From Dankookia rubra (GTDB lineage Bacteria; Pseudomonadota; Alphaproteobacteria; Acetobacterales; Acetobacteraceae): DNA of 64,000 nt. The stretch lies in assembly GCF_004355005.1 (NCBI RefSeq), contig NZ_SMSJ01000004.1, forward strand, positions 1-64,000, given 5' to 3'. Made by a program: the position numbers and the translations under genes. Under the pieces are notes generated by a model that searched no databases, was not told the DNA's origin, and saw only the letters and a program-made list of their open reading frames with translations. The number at the start of each line of letters is the position of its first letter. The stretch's first letter is position 1. Positions 1-8,054 of this stretch are shown in pieces.

Positions 1-486
1 GGCCGCACCGGCCGCATCGCCGGCCTCGCGCCGCGCATGGGCGAGCGCGAGCCGAGGCTCAGGCGCCTCCGGCAGCAGGGCCGCCGCCTGCGCCAGCGGG
101 GCCAGCGCCGCCGCGGCATCGCCGAGCGCAGAGAGCGCCTGGCCGAGGTTGCGCAGCGCCACCGGATCCTCTGGCCGCCGCGCGAGCGCCGCCCGCAGCG
201 CCACCACCGCCTCGGCCAGCCGCCCGGCCTCGGCCAGGGCGGCGCCGCGATTGGCGAGGAAGACCGGCTCCTCCGGCGCCGCCGCCAGAGCGCGTTTGGT
301 ATGCCGCAGCGCGCCGGCCGCATCGCCGCGTTGCCGCGCCAGCACGCCCAGCAGGTTGTGCGCGTTCGGCTCGTCCGGCCGGCGCTTCAGCACTTGGCGG
401 TAGAGCCTTTCAGCCGCAGCCAGGTCGCCCGCGGCGTGGCGCGCGGCACCGGCCTGCAACAGGGACTGGGGATCTTCGGGAGGCAT
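1..486 (-). CDS. TPR-repeat protein, 3' end outside window
   Basis: The minus-strand frame is open from an ATG at 486 to the window edge, giving 162 visible residues that start MPPEDPQSLLQAG. At least four tetratricopeptide units follow one another, each with the usual small-residue pattern (for example AAGDLAAAERLYRQVLKRRP near residues 18-37 and AEAGRLAEAVVALRAALARR near 85-104). TPR arrays are protein-docking scaffolds. In this lineage such N-terminal arrays often precede a sulfotransferase or glycosyltransferase domain, but any such domain would lie beyond position 1, so the function is unknown. No signal peptide is visible. The gene is divergent from nepR with about 180 bp between them. 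Confidence 0.75.
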   Translation of the reverse strand, partial: MPPEDPQSLLQAGAARHAAGDLAAAERLYRQVLKRRPDEPNAHNLLGVLARQRGDAAGALRHTKRALAAAPEEPVFLANRGAALAEAGRLAEAVVALRAALARRPEDPVALRNLGQALSALGDAAAALAPLAQAAALLPEAPEPRLALAHARREAGDAAGAA

Positions 487-665
487 CCGGCGGTCATCGC
501 AGCCGGGCGTTCCCGACGCAATGCGGCCATCCCGGTTCAGGCGGCCATCACTAACGCGTGCTTGCTTATGCGAACCGGCTTATCTACTTTCACGTGCATT
601 CCAGCCTGCTTCGCCTGCCACCCCGGACAGCCGTTGCGGAACAAAGCCCGGAGCCCCCGCGCCGC

Positions 666-905
666 ATGCCCGACGCCAAGCCCAATGCCTTGTCCGCCGG
701 CGTGGAACCCGCTTCCGATGCAGGCATTGGGGTTTCCATGCAGGATCTTGCAACCCCCGTCCGGGACAGGCCGCCCGTACCGCAGGCGGAGGCACCCGAG
801 TTCGACGCTTGGCTGCGCCGGCACCTGACCCGGCTGCACGCCGAGGTGCTGACCGAACCGGTGCCCGACCGCTTCCTTCGACTGCTCGACCACCTTTCCG
901 ACTGA
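666..905 (+). CDS. nepR: NepR-like anti-sigma factor
   Basis: The 79-residue product ends in the NepR core: FDAWLRRHLTRLHAEVL followed by the hallmark EPVPDRFLRLLDHL (residues 64-77). NepR binds the EcfG sigma factor and is released by phosphorylated PhyR in the alphaproteobacterial general stress response. The first 40 residues are low in complexity, and an in-frame ATG at 738 would give a 56-residue protein closer to the usual size. Neither start has a strong Shine-Dalgarno sequence, so the start is uncertain. The EcfG-like gene lies 10 bp downstream but on the opposite strand, which differs from the common co-transcribed arrangement. No PhyR gene is visible in the window. Confidence 0.8.
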   Translation: MPDAKPNALSAGVEPASDAGIGVSMQDLATPVRDRPPVPQAEAPEFDAWLRRHLTRLHAEVLTEPVPDRFLRLLDHLSD

Positions 906-915
906 ACCGCCGCGG

Positions 916-1446
916 TCAGCCCAGCTCCGGGTCGCTGCCCGAGCGTGGCTCCAGCCCGACGCCGCGCCGCAGCGCCTCCCGCGCCCGCGACAGGCGCGAC
1001 CGCAGTGTCCCCGCCGGCACGCCGAGCACCTTCGCCGCCTCGCTGTAGTCGAGCCCCTCGACCACCACGACCCAGAGTGCCTCCCGGTGGATCGGCGGCA
1101 GGCGGCGGAAGGCGATGATCACGTCGCGCATCTCCTGCCGCTCCTCCTGCCCGCCCGAGATTGCCGCTTCCGGCATCGTCTCGGGCGACAGGAAGGGGCT
1201 GCGCGCGGCCCGCCGCACGGCGGCGGCGCGCGCATGGCGCAGGATGGTGAAGAGCCAGGCGCGGAGATTCGTCCCTTCCTGGAACTGGTCGCGCGCGCCG
1301 ATCGCGCGGACGAGCGTCTCCTGCACAAGGTCGTCGGCGGCATCGCCGTGCTTCACCAGCACGCGCGCGAAACGTCGCAACCGCGGTATCTCCGCGGCAA
1401 CAGCGTTCGCGAAGGCGTCCGCCCCGGGCGCCCTGTCCTCTTGCAT
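916..1446 (-). CDS. ecfG: EcfG-like ECF sigma factor
   Basis: This 176-residue protein has sigma region 2 at about residues 25-75 (core GDAADDLVQETLVRA, then LRAWLFTILRH) and region 4 at about 110-160, with the helix-turn-helix YSEAAKVLGVPAGTLRSRL. It lacks the C-terminal extensions of other large ECF groups. The sequence type and the adjacent NepR gene point to the general-stress sigma factor EcfG, which recognises GGAAC-N16/17-CGTT promoters. It is transcribed towards nepR, with the stop codons 10 bp apart. I saw no EcfG-type box directly upstream on the minus strand, so autoregulation is not supported by the sequence. Confidence 0.82.
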   Translation of the reverse strand: MQEDRAPGADAFANAVAAEIPRLRRFARVLVKHGDAADDLVQETLVRAIGARDQFQEGTNLRAWLFTILRHARAAAVRRAARSPFLSPETMPEAAISGGQEERQEMRDVIIAFRRLPPIHREALWVVVVEGLDYSEAAKVLGVPAGTLRSRLSRAREALRRGVGLEPRSGSDPELG

Positions 1447-1754
1447 TCGAAACCGGTGGCCCCCTCGTCACGCTGCAATCTCGTCGGACACGACACTATC
1501 CGATGGCCGCGGACGGGTGCGCCACGGGCGGCACACCCTTGCGTGTGAGCCCGGGTGCTGCGCTGCACGCTTGCGTGCGGCGTTCATCGATTGGCCATGA
1601 TTGCACCAGCGCCGTGCACCGATGACACAGCGCGGCGCGGCAGCGTGGCGCGATACGGTCTCGCATCATCTGCCGGATCGGCGATCCGTGTCTTGCACCA
1701 CACGTTTGCCGTGCGGTGCGGTGCCGGAAGTTGCCTGGAGGCTGAAGCGGGACC
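1447..1754. other. Intergenic region between ecfG and fhs
   Basis: About 308 bp hold the upstream region of ecfG and the 3' flank of fhs. The open frames crossing it are antisense to fhs or lack any recognisable domain. I see no RNA gene, repeat or convincing promoter here. Confidence 0.5.
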
Positions 1755-3425
1755 TCAGAACAGCCCGTCGATCCGACCGTCGGCGTCGAGCCCGATTCCC
1801 TCCGCCGCCGGATGCCGCGGCAGGCCGGGCATGGTCATGATGTCGCCGCAGACCGCGACGACGAAGCCGGCCCCGGCCGAGAGCCGGACCTCGCGCACCG
1901 GCAGCACATGGCCCTCCGGCGCGCCCATCCTGGTCGCGTCGGCGCTGAAGCTGTACTGGGTCTTGGCGACGCAGACCGGGACATGGCCGAAGCCCATCTC
2001 CTCGAAGCGCTTAAGCCGCGCCGCGACCGCGGGCGGGATCTGCACTTCGGCGGCGTGGTAGATCTCCCGCGCGATGGTCCGCAGCTTCTCGGCGAGCGGC
2101 AGGGCAGGCTCGTAGAGCGAGCGGTACTTCGCATGGCCCTCGGCCAGCAGCGCCTGCACCGCGCGGCCGAGCTCGGCGGCGCCCGCGGCGCCCTCGCCCC
2201 AATGGGTGCAGAGGAAGGCCTCGGCGCCGATCCGCGCCATGGCGTGGCGGACCGCGGCGATCTCGGCATCCGTGTCCGTGGTGAACTTGTTCAGCGCGAC
2301 GACGACGGGCAGTCCGAATTTCCGCATGTTCTCGACATGGCGGACAAGGTTGACCACGCCGCGCTCGACCGCCGCCACGTCCTCCGGCCCCAGCGCCGAC
2401 TTCGCCACGCCGCCATGCATCTTCAGCGCCCGCACGGTGGCCACGACCACCGCGAGGTCGGGCGAGAGGCCGGCACTCGGGCACTTGATGTCGAGGAATT
2501 TTTCGGCGCCCAGGTCGGCGCCGAAGCCGGCTTCCGTCACCACCACATCGGCGAGCGAGAGGCCGAGCGTCGTCGCCATGACGCTGTTGCAGCCATGCGC
2601 GATATTGGCGAAGGGCCCGCCATGCACCAGCGCGGGCGAGCCTTCCAGCGTCTGCACCAGGTTGGGCTGCAGCGCGTCGCGCAGCAGCGCGGCCATGGCG
2701 CCATCGGCCTTGATGTCGCGCGCGGTGATGCTGGTGCCGTCGCGGGTCTGGCCGATGATGATGCGGCCGAGCCGCGCCTGCAGGTCGGCGAGATCACGCG
2801 CGAGGCAGAAGATCGCCATGACCTCGGAAGCCACCGTGATGTCGAAGCCGTCCTCCCGCGGCACGCCCTGCGAGGCCCCGCCGAGGCCGAGAACCATGTT
2901 CCGCAGGTTGCGGTCGTTCATGTCCATGGCGCGGCGCCAGGTGACGCGGCGCGGATCGATGCCGAGCGCATTGCCCCAGTACAGATGGTTGTCGATCATC
3001 GCGCTCAGCAGGTTGTTCGCCGCGGTGATCGCGTGGAAATCGCCGGTGAAATGGAGGTTGATGTCCTCCATCGGCGCCACCTGGGCCCGGCCGCCGCCGG
3101 TCGCCCCGCCCTTCACGCCGAAGCAGGGGCCGAGCGAGGGCTCCCGCAGGCAGATCATGGTCCGGGTGCCCAGCGCGTTCAGCGCGTCGCCGAGGCCGAT
3201 GGTGGTGGTGGTCTTGCCCTCCCCGGCCGCGGTCGGGCTGATGCCGGTGACCAGCACCAGCTTGCCGCGCGGCTTGTCGGCCTGGGTCCGCAGCAGGCTG
3301 AAATCGAGCTTCGCCTTGTGGCGGCCGAAGGGGATCAGTGCCGCCTCCGGGATGCCGGCGCGTTCGGCGATGGCGCCGATCGGCAGCAGGGTCGCGGCGC
3401 GCGCGATCTCGAGGTCGGTGGCCAT
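1755..3425 (-). CDS. fhs: Formate-tetrahydrofolate ligase
   Basis: The 556-residue enzyme matches the normal family length. It makes 10-formyl-tetrahydrofolate from formate, ATP and THF in the cytosol, feeding purine and one-carbon metabolism. The ATP-binding loop [19 protein letters not shown] lies at about residues 64-82. Family blocks such as [15 protein letters not shown] and [14 protein letters not shown] follow. The open frame extends further upstream, but the ATG at 3425 is preceded by a strong GGGAGGGAAG ribosome-binding site and starts the conserved N-terminus MATDLEIA. It is divergent from the DUF1289 gene, with 98 bp between the starts. The folate gene folK lies far away at 62 kb. 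Confidence 0.97.
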   Translation of the reverse strand: MATDLEIARAATLLPIGAIAERAGIPEAALIPFGRHKAKLDFSLLRTQADKPRGKLVLVTGISPTAAGEGKTTTTIGLGDALNALGTRTMICLREPSLGPCFGVKGGATGGGRAQVAPMEDINLHFTGDFHAITAANNLLSAMIDNHLYWGNALGIDPRRVTWRRAMDMNDRNLRNMVLGLGGASQGVPREDGFDITVASEVMAIFCLARDLADLQARLGRIIIGQTRDGTSITARDIKADGAMAALLRDALQPNLVQTLEGSPALVHGGPFANIAHGCNSVMATTLGLSLADVVVTEAGFGADLGAEKFLDIKCPSAGLSPDLAVVVATVRALKMHGGVAKSALGPEDVAAVERGVVNLVRHVENMRKFGLPVVVALNKFTTDTDAEIAAVRHAMARIGAEAFLCTHWGEGAAGAAELGRAVQALLAEGHAKYRSLYEPALPLAEKLRTIAREIYHAAEVQIPPAVAARLKRFEEMGFGHVPVCVAKTQYSFSADATRMGAPEGHVLPVREVRLSAGAGFVVAVCGDIMTMPGLPRHPAAEGIGLDADGRIDGLF

Positions 3426-3523
3426 GATCTTCCCTCCCGGCAGGCTCCTCGCGCTTAGAGGTCCGGGCGGCCAGGGGCAAGCGCCGGCGGCAACCATCCG
3501 GTCCGGAACGGCTTTGCTAGGGC

Positions 3524-3736
3524 ATGGCAAGCCCCTGCATCGATATCTGCCGCTACGACGAGGCCACGGGCTGGTGCCTCGGCTGCGGCATGACCCGGAA
3601 GGACAAGAAGCACTGGAAGAAGGCGAAGGAGCAGCGGCCGGAGATCCGCGCGGTGCTGCCCGGCCGGCTGGCCGCCCTCGCCGCCTCGGGCGAGGCAACC
3701 GGCGAGGCGGCAAAGAAGAAGAAGCGGAAGGACTGA
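3524..3736 (+). CDS. DUF1289 small cysteine-motif protein
   Basis: The 70-residue protein has the DUF1289 signature [20 protein letters not shown], with cysteines at residues 5, 9, 18 and 21, and a highly basic tail ending KKKKRKD. Members are small, widespread proteobacterial proteins thought to bind a metal or Fe-S centre through these cysteines; the molecular role is not established. The gene diverges from fhs and is followed by a short hairpin (3744-3765), then the separately controlled ompW. No motif suggests membrane association. Confidence 0.85.
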   Translation: MASPCIDICRYDEATGWCLGCGMTRKDKKHWKKAKEQRPEIRAVLPGRLAALAASGEATGEAAKKKKRKD

Positions 3737-3743
3737 CTGGCCT

Positions 3744-3765
3744 GCTGTGGCTTTTTTGCCACAGC
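3744..3765 (+). terminator. Hairpin after the DUF1289 gene
   Basis: Arms GCTGTGGC and GCCACAGC (8 bp, perfect) flank a TTTTTT loop, 8 bp after the DUF1289 stop codon. The T run is in the loop and not after the stem, so this is a weak terminator candidate or a transcript-end stabiliser. Confidence 0.4.
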
Positions 3766-3798
3766 GTGGTGGCTCGGGATATTGGTTTCAGACGCAAC

Positions 3799-3812
3799 TT
3801 GATCCGCATCAA
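3799..3812 (+). promoter_or_regulatory. FNR/FixK-type box upstream of ompW
   Basis: TTGATCCGCATCAA is a perfect match to the symmetrical FNR/Anr/FixK consensus TTGAT-N4-ATCAA. It sits 68 bp before the ompW start codon, a distance suited to activation under low oxygen. ompW genes are known oxygen-responsive FNR/ArcA targets in other bacteria. Confidence 0.7.
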
Positions 3813-3880
3813 GGCCGCGTGACGATTGCGCACCTATTCCGGTCCGCAGCGGCAACGCCGCCCTCAACGGATCGAGAGAC

Positions 3881-4531
3881 ATGCACAAGACCTTTGGTAA
3901 GCTGGCCGGTGCCGTCGCCCTGGCCGCCCTCGCCGTCACCGGCGCCGCCGCGCAGGATGCGCCGCGCGGCAAGCAGGCGGGCGACTTCGTCGTCGGCCTC
4001 GGCGCCATTGGGGTGCTGCCGGGCAACGGCGGCAGCACCAGCATCGGCGGCAAGCCGGAAGCGAGCAACTCGGCGACCGCGCAGCTCGACTTCACCTATT
4101 TCATGGCGCCGCAGGTCGCGCTGAACCTGATCGCCGCCACCTCGCAGCACGATGTCAGCGTCAAGGGCTCGGCGCTCGGCGACGTGAAGCTGGGCAGCGT
4201 CTGGGTGCTGCCGCCGACCTTGACCCTGCAGATCCACCCGTTTCCGGCCTCGCGGATCAGCCCCTATGCGGGCATCGGCCTGAACTACACCTTCTTCTAC
4301 GGCTATGGCGGCAACAAGACCCCGCCCGTGAGCCGCGTGCGGATCGACAGCACCCCGGCCTTCGCCGCGGTGGTCGGCGTGGACTACGAGCTTGCGCCGA
4401 ACTGGCTGCTGAACCTCGACGCCAAGAAGATCCTGCTGCGGCCGGATGTCAGCGTGAACTCCGGCACCGTCACCGCCCGCGCCAACCTCGACCCCTGGGT
4501 GATCGGCGCCGCCGTCCGCTACCGGTTCTGA
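3881..4531 (+). CDS. ompW: OmpW-family outer membrane protein
   Basis: The 216-residue precursor has a signal peptide (about residues 1-24, ending AGAAAQ-like, with AVTGAAAQDA at the cleavage region), then the OmpW pattern: an N-terminal strand GDFVVGLGAIGVLP, the central LPPTLTLQIHPFP, SPYAGIGLNYTFFY, and a terminal strand ending in aromatic AVRYRF, typical of eight-stranded outer membrane barrels. OmpW forms a narrow hydrophobic channel for small nonpolar compounds. The FNR-type box at 3799 suggests oxygen-dependent expression. It is a single gene, convergent with the phnW-like gene downstream. Confidence 0.92.
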   Translation: MHKTFGKLAGAVALAALAVTGAAAQDAPRGKQAGDFVVGLGAIGVLPGNGGSTSIGGKPEASNSATAQLDFTYFMAPQVALNLIAATSQHDVSVKGSALGDVKLGSVWVLPPTLTLQIHPFPASRISPYAGIGLNYTFFYGYGGNKTPPVSRVRIDSTPAFAAVVGVDYELAPNWLLNLDAKKILLRPDVSVNSGTVTARANLDPWVIGAAVRYRF

Positions 4532-4645
4532 GCCCGCGGCGCGGCCTGAATCCAGATCCGGATGCGGCGCCGCCATGGCCCGTTGTTGCCAGGGCAGGTT
4601 CACGCGTCCGGGCCTTCGCGCCCAGCCGCGGGCCGCCCTGGCCGC

Positions 4646-5806
4646 TCAGTCGTCGTCCCGGGCCGAGACCTTCTGCCGCGGCGCATCGTTGCCCGAAGCC
4701 TCGCGCCGCGTGACGCCCAGCTCCCGCAGCGCCCCGTCGATCGCCGCCACCGCGCCGCGGATGTCCTCGGGCGTTACCGCACCGATGCAGCCGACGCGGA
4801 AGGTCGGCGCCTGGGTGTTCCAGAAATTGCTGATCAGCACGCCGCGGCGCTTCAGCGCATCGACGAAGGGCTGCAGCTCGAAGGCCGGGTCGGCCGGCTG
4901 GTGCACGGTGACGATCACCGGGCCCTGATGCGCCCAGTCCAGGTAGGGCGCCATGCCGAGCGCCCGCACGCCGTCATACATCGCCCGTGCGTTCTCCCGG
5001 TAGCGCGCCAGCCGCGCGGGCTGGCCGCCTTCCCTCTCATGCAGGTCGAGCGCCACGCTGAAGGCCGCGAGCGACTGCACCGGCGGGGTGAAGCGGAAGC
5101 TGCCCCAGCCTGCCCGCAGCGCATGGGCATAAACGTCGGACAGGTCGAAGGCCCATGACCCGGCATTGCCGGCCGCGGCCGTCACGCTGTCGATCCGCGC
5201 GACCGCGAAGCCGATGCCGGGGAGGCCTTCGAGGCACTTGCCGCTGGTGAAGATCAGCGCGTCGATTTCCGGGTGGTCGGCGAGATTGACCGGCAGCGCG
5301 CCGAAGGCCGAGACGGAATCGAGGATCAGCCGCCGCCCGGCCGCCCGCACCGCCGGGCCGATGACCTCCGGGTCGTTGACGATGCCGCTGCCCGTTTCGT
5401 TGTGGATCATCGCGACATGGGAGATGGCGGGGTCGGCCGCGAGCGCCGCGGCGATCTCCTCGGCGGTGACCGGCCGGGTGTCCGGCCCGGGCAGGGCCAC
5501 CACCACGCGGCCGGCTTCCGTCGCCAGCCGCACCGCGCGGTCGGCATAGGCGCCGTTCTGCGGGATCAGCAGCTTCCCCCCGGCCGGGACGAAGGTGCGG
5601 ATCGCGGCTTCCATCATGAAATGGCCGCAGCCCTGCAGCGGCAGGGTGGCGTGCATGCCCTCGACGCCGCCGGCCAGCACCCGGACGCGCTCGCGGATCG
5701 AGGCATAGGTGGGGCGGAAATCGTTGTCCCAGGGGGCGATGTCCTGCGCCATCGCGGCACGGGTCTCGGGCCTGGTCTGCACCGGGCCCGGAATCAGCAG
5801 CAGCAT
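4646..5806 (-). CDS. phnW: PhnW-like 2-aminoethylphosphonate-pyruvate transaminase
   Basis: This is a 386-residue class V, PLP-dependent aminotransferase. The N-terminus MLLLIPGPVQTRPET and the lysine block SGKCLEGLPGIGF (Schiff-base Lys about residue 190) resemble PhnW, which converts 2-aminoethylphosphonate and pyruvate to phosphonoacetaldehyde and alanine. The PLP aspartate lies in ILDSVSAFGA (about residue 163). Serine/alanine-glyoxylate transaminases are the main alternative. No phosphonatase (phnX) or phosphonate transporter is adjacent, so the substrate is inferred from sequence type only. It starts 14 bp after the DUF1194 stop codon and is probably co-transcribed with it. Confidence 0.75.
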   Translation of the reverse strand: MLLLIPGPVQTRPETRAAMAQDIAPWDNDFRPTYASIRERVRVLAGGVEGMHATLPLQGCGHFMMEAAIRTFVPAGGKLLIPQNGAYADRAVRLATEAGRVVVALPGPDTRPVTAEEIAAALAADPAISHVAMIHNETGSGIVNDPEVIGPAVRAAGRRLILDSVSAFGALPVNLADHPEIDALIFTSGKCLEGLPGIGFAVARIDSVTAAAGNAGSWAFDLSDVYAHALRAGWGSFRFTPPVQSLAAFSVALDLHEREGGQPARLARYRENARAMYDGVRALGMAPYLDWAHQGPVIVTVHQPADPAFELQPFVDALKRRGVLISNFWNTQAPTFRVGCIGAVTPEDIRGAVAAIDGALRELGVTRREASGNDAPRQKVSARDDD

Positions 5807-5819
5807 GAATCTGCACCTG

Positions 5820-6494
5820 TCAGTAAGCCCGAGGAGATAACCGATCCGCCCGGGACAGGAGAAGCCCGCCGATCTCCCGCGCCAGCTTTTCCCGGATAGC
5901 CTGGGCAAAGGCGGCGTAGTCCGGGCAGTCCATGGCGAAGCTGCCGGGGCCGCCGATGACGTCCGACCGGTAGTGGTCGAGCAGGTCGGGCTCCTCGTTC
6001 AGCACCGCGAGGCCATTCAGCGTGACCCCCGCGGCGACGCCGATGTCGCGCACCGGGCCGGGCAAACGCCCCTGGTTGTGCCGGCCGTCGCCCGAGACGT
6101 CGAGGACGTGGCGCGTGGCCGGCGCCGGGCAGCGCGCCAGCAGGGCGAGGCCCGCCGCCATCCCCTCCCCCAGCGCGGTCGCCCCCGGCAGCGGCAGGCG
6201 TGGGGCATTGTCGATCGCCTCGGCCAGCGCCGCCGCGGAGGCCGCCCCGTCCAGCCGTGTCCAGGGCACCGCGACCTCCGGCCCGCCCGAGGGCGGCCGC
6301 ATCGAGGGCCAGGCGCCCGACCAGAACAGCAGGGCCACGGCGACCGCCCCGCGCGGCCCGCCGGCGCAGGCCGCGGCGATGCCGGGGTCGCGGAAGGCCG
6401 CGGCATAGCCGCCGATCATCAGGCCGAACTCGTCGTAGTCGACGCTGGCCGAGACATCGATGGCGAGGCAGAGGGCGAGGTCGACGGGATCCAT
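5820..6494 (-). CDS. DUF1194 von Willebrand A-like protein
   Basis: The 224-residue product starts MDPVDLALCLAIDVSASVDY, with the metal-site DVSAS at residues 13-17, and continues with DUF1194 blocks (GISAT-like PLPGATALGEGM, then HVLDVSGDGRHNQG and LNGLAVLNEEP). The family is a vWA-like domain usually found in exported proteins of alphaproteobacteria; its partner is unknown. The chosen start gives no signal peptide. The longer open frame upstream overlaps the divergent nth gene and looks noncoding. It lies just upstream of the phnW-like gene and is likely in the same transcript, which is an odd pairing. Confidence 0.8.
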   Translation of the reverse strand: MDPVDLALCLAIDVSASVDYDEFGLMIGGYAAAFRDPGIAAACAGGPRGAVAVALLFWSGAWPSMRPPSGGPEVAVPWTRLDGAASAAALAEAIDNAPRLPLPGATALGEGMAAGLALLARCPAPATRHVLDVSGDGRHNQGRLPGPVRDIGVAAGVTLNGLAVLNEEPDLLDHYRSDVIGGPGSFAMDCPDYAAFAQAIREKLAREIGGLLLSRADRLSPRAY

Positions 6495-6621
6495 CGTCAC
6501 CGGATAGCGCGAAGCTGCACCCGGTCCGCAGCGCGCATCAAGCCCGCACGGGATGTTGCGGCCATGGCCTTGGGGGCGGTTGCAGGCCGAACCGCAAGGC
6601 GCGAGGGCCGTTCGTCCTGCC

Positions 6622-7380
6622 ATGCCCGTCCCCCAGACCTCAGAGCCCCGCCGCGGCGTCGCCCGCCTACCGCCCGCGCCGGATGCCGCGAAGCGCGCCC
6701 TGGCGCTGGAAGCGCATCGGCGGCTCTGCGCCGAATACGGCTGCCCCATCACCTATTTCCACGCCCTGGCGCCGCTGGACGAGCTGGTCTCCTCCCTGCT
6801 GTCCCACCGCACCAAGAATGCCGACAGCGCCCGGGCCTTCAAGGCGCTGCGGGAGCAGTTCCCGGATTGGGCGGCGGTCCGCGACGCGCCGGTGGCGGAG
6901 GTCGAGCGGGCGATCGCCGGCGTGACCTGGCCGGAAGCCAAGGCGCCCGCCCTGCAAAGGACGCTGCGGGCACTGACCGAACGGCAGGGGCTGCTCGACC
7001 TGTCGCACCTGGCGGGGATGCCGGAGGCGGAGGCGGCGGCCTGGCTCGCCTCCCTGCCCGGGGTCGGGCCGAAGACGGCGGCGGCGGTGCTGTCCTTCAG
7101 CACGCTGCGCGGCCGGGCGCTGCCGGTCGACAGCCACCACCACCGGGTCGCGGCACGGCTCGGGCTGATCCCGAAGACGCTCGCGGTCGGGCCGGCGCAT
7201 GCGGTGCTGGCGGCGCTGCTGCCGGACGACTGGGACGCGCAGCAGTTCTACGACCACCATCAGGTGCTGATGCGGCACGGCCAGCGCTGCTGCTTCTTCC
7301 GCGGCCCGGCCTGCGGCCGTTGCGTGCTGCGGGACCTCTGCCCGGAGGGCCAGGCGCGGCTCGGCACCGTGCCGGCCTGA
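6622..7380 (+). CDS. Endonuclease III-like HhH-GPD DNA glycosylase
   Basis: The 252-residue protein has the helix-hairpin-helix LPGVGPKTAAAVLSF (catalytic-type Lys about residue 151), the catalytic Asp in LPVDSHHHRVAARLGL (about 170), and a C-terminal [4Fe-4S] loop C-x6-C-x2-C-x5-C at residues 224, 231, 234 and 240. These are the marks of endonuclease III-type base-excision glycosylase/AP lyase enzymes. Sequence blocks such as VSSLLSHRTKNADS differ from canonical Nth (which has LSAQTTD), so it belongs to a divergent branch and its lesion range is unclear. The start at 6622 is preferred over an upstream in-frame ATG at 6553, which would add low-complexity residues. Confidence 0.87.
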   Translation: MPVPQTSEPRRGVARLPPAPDAAKRALALEAHRRLCAEYGCPITYFHALAPLDELVSSLLSHRTKNADSARAFKALREQFPDWAAVRDAPVAEVERAIAGVTWPEAKAPALQRTLRALTERQGLLDLSHLAGMPEAEAAAWLASLPGVGPKTAAAVLSFSTLRGRALPVDSHHHRVAARLGLIPKTLAVGPAHAVLAALLPDDWDAQQFYDHHQVLMRHGQRCCFFRGPACGRCVLRDLCPEGQARLGTVPA

Positions 7381-7420
7381 GGCACCCGATCTGGCGCCCA
7401 CAACAACGCGACCAGGCGGC

Positions 7421-7434
7421 TTGCGGCGGATCAA
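7421..7434 (+). promoter_or_regulatory. Degenerate FNR-type box upstream of the CBS gene
   Basis: TTGCGGCGGATCAA matches eight of ten specified positions of TTGAT-N4-ATCAA (the downstream half-site is perfect). It lies 53 bp before the CBS gene start. The match is weaker than that at 3799 and could be chance in GC-rich DNA. Confidence 0.3.
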
Positions 7435-7487
7435 GGCCGGCCGCCGGCCCCGGCCCGAAGCTCCGCCGGCCGTCATGGGAGGGCAAG

Positions 7488-7910
7488 ATGACCAACCGCC
7501 ACATGCACGAGATCATCACCCGGCGGCATCCGATCACCCTGCCGCCCGAGGCCTCCGTGCAGCATGCCTGCCAGGAGATGCGGAACCACCGCATCGGCGC
7601 GATCCTGGTGACCGACCCGCATGGCCGGCTGCTCGGCATCTTCACCGGGCGGGACGCCATCTGCCGCATCCTGGCCGAGGGCCGCGACCCGCACGCGACC
7701 TGCCTGCGTGACGTGATGACCGCCAACCCCGAGGCCATGCCGCCGCATGTCCGGGCGGTCGAGGCGCTGCGGCTGATGCGAGACGGCGGCTTCCGCCATG
7801 TTCCCGTGGTGGATGGCGACCGCCTGGTCGGCATCGTCTCCCGCGGGGATTTCCTGGCCGACGAGCGCGGCCGGCTGGAGGTGGAAAGCGACCTCTGGGA
7901 ACGGCTCTAG
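7488..7910 (+). CDS. Tandem CBS-domain protein
   Basis: The 140-residue protein consists of two CBS motifs: about residues 10-60 (RIGAILVTDPHGRLLGIFTGRD) and 75-130 (GFRHVPVVDGDRLVGIVSRGD). CBS pairs bind adenosine nucleotides and act as small energy or redox sensors. No catalytic domain is fused. The start codon follows a clear GGGAGGGCAAG ribosome-binding site. Stand-alone CBS proteins of this kind are often induced at low oxygen in proteobacteria; the weak FNR-type box upstream fits this but does not prove it. Confidence 0.9.
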   Translation: MTNRHMHEIITRRHPITLPPEASVQHACQEMRNHRIGAILVTDPHGRLLGIFTGRDAICRILAEGRDPHATCLRDVMTANPEAMPPHVRAVEALRLMRDGGFRHVPVVDGDRLVGIVSRGDFLADERGRLEVESDLWERL

Positions 7911-8054
7911 ACGGCTCGCGGGAGGGCTCGAAGGCCCGGGCGCCGATCCGCCGGGGCCGGGCGGCGTCGCGTCCGGATCGCGGCCCGGCCCCGGCCCCCA
8001 TCTGGCCAGTGCGGGCACCCTCCCCTAGTCTTGCCGCTATCCCGGGAGGAACCG

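Noticed and set aside
638-664. GGAAC upstream of nepR as an EcfG promoter
   Set aside because: No GTT-type -10 element at 16-18 bases downstream.
1812-3458. Plus-strand 548-codon frame across fhs
   Set aside because: Complete antisense shadow of formate-THF ligase, with no ribosome-binding site or domain.
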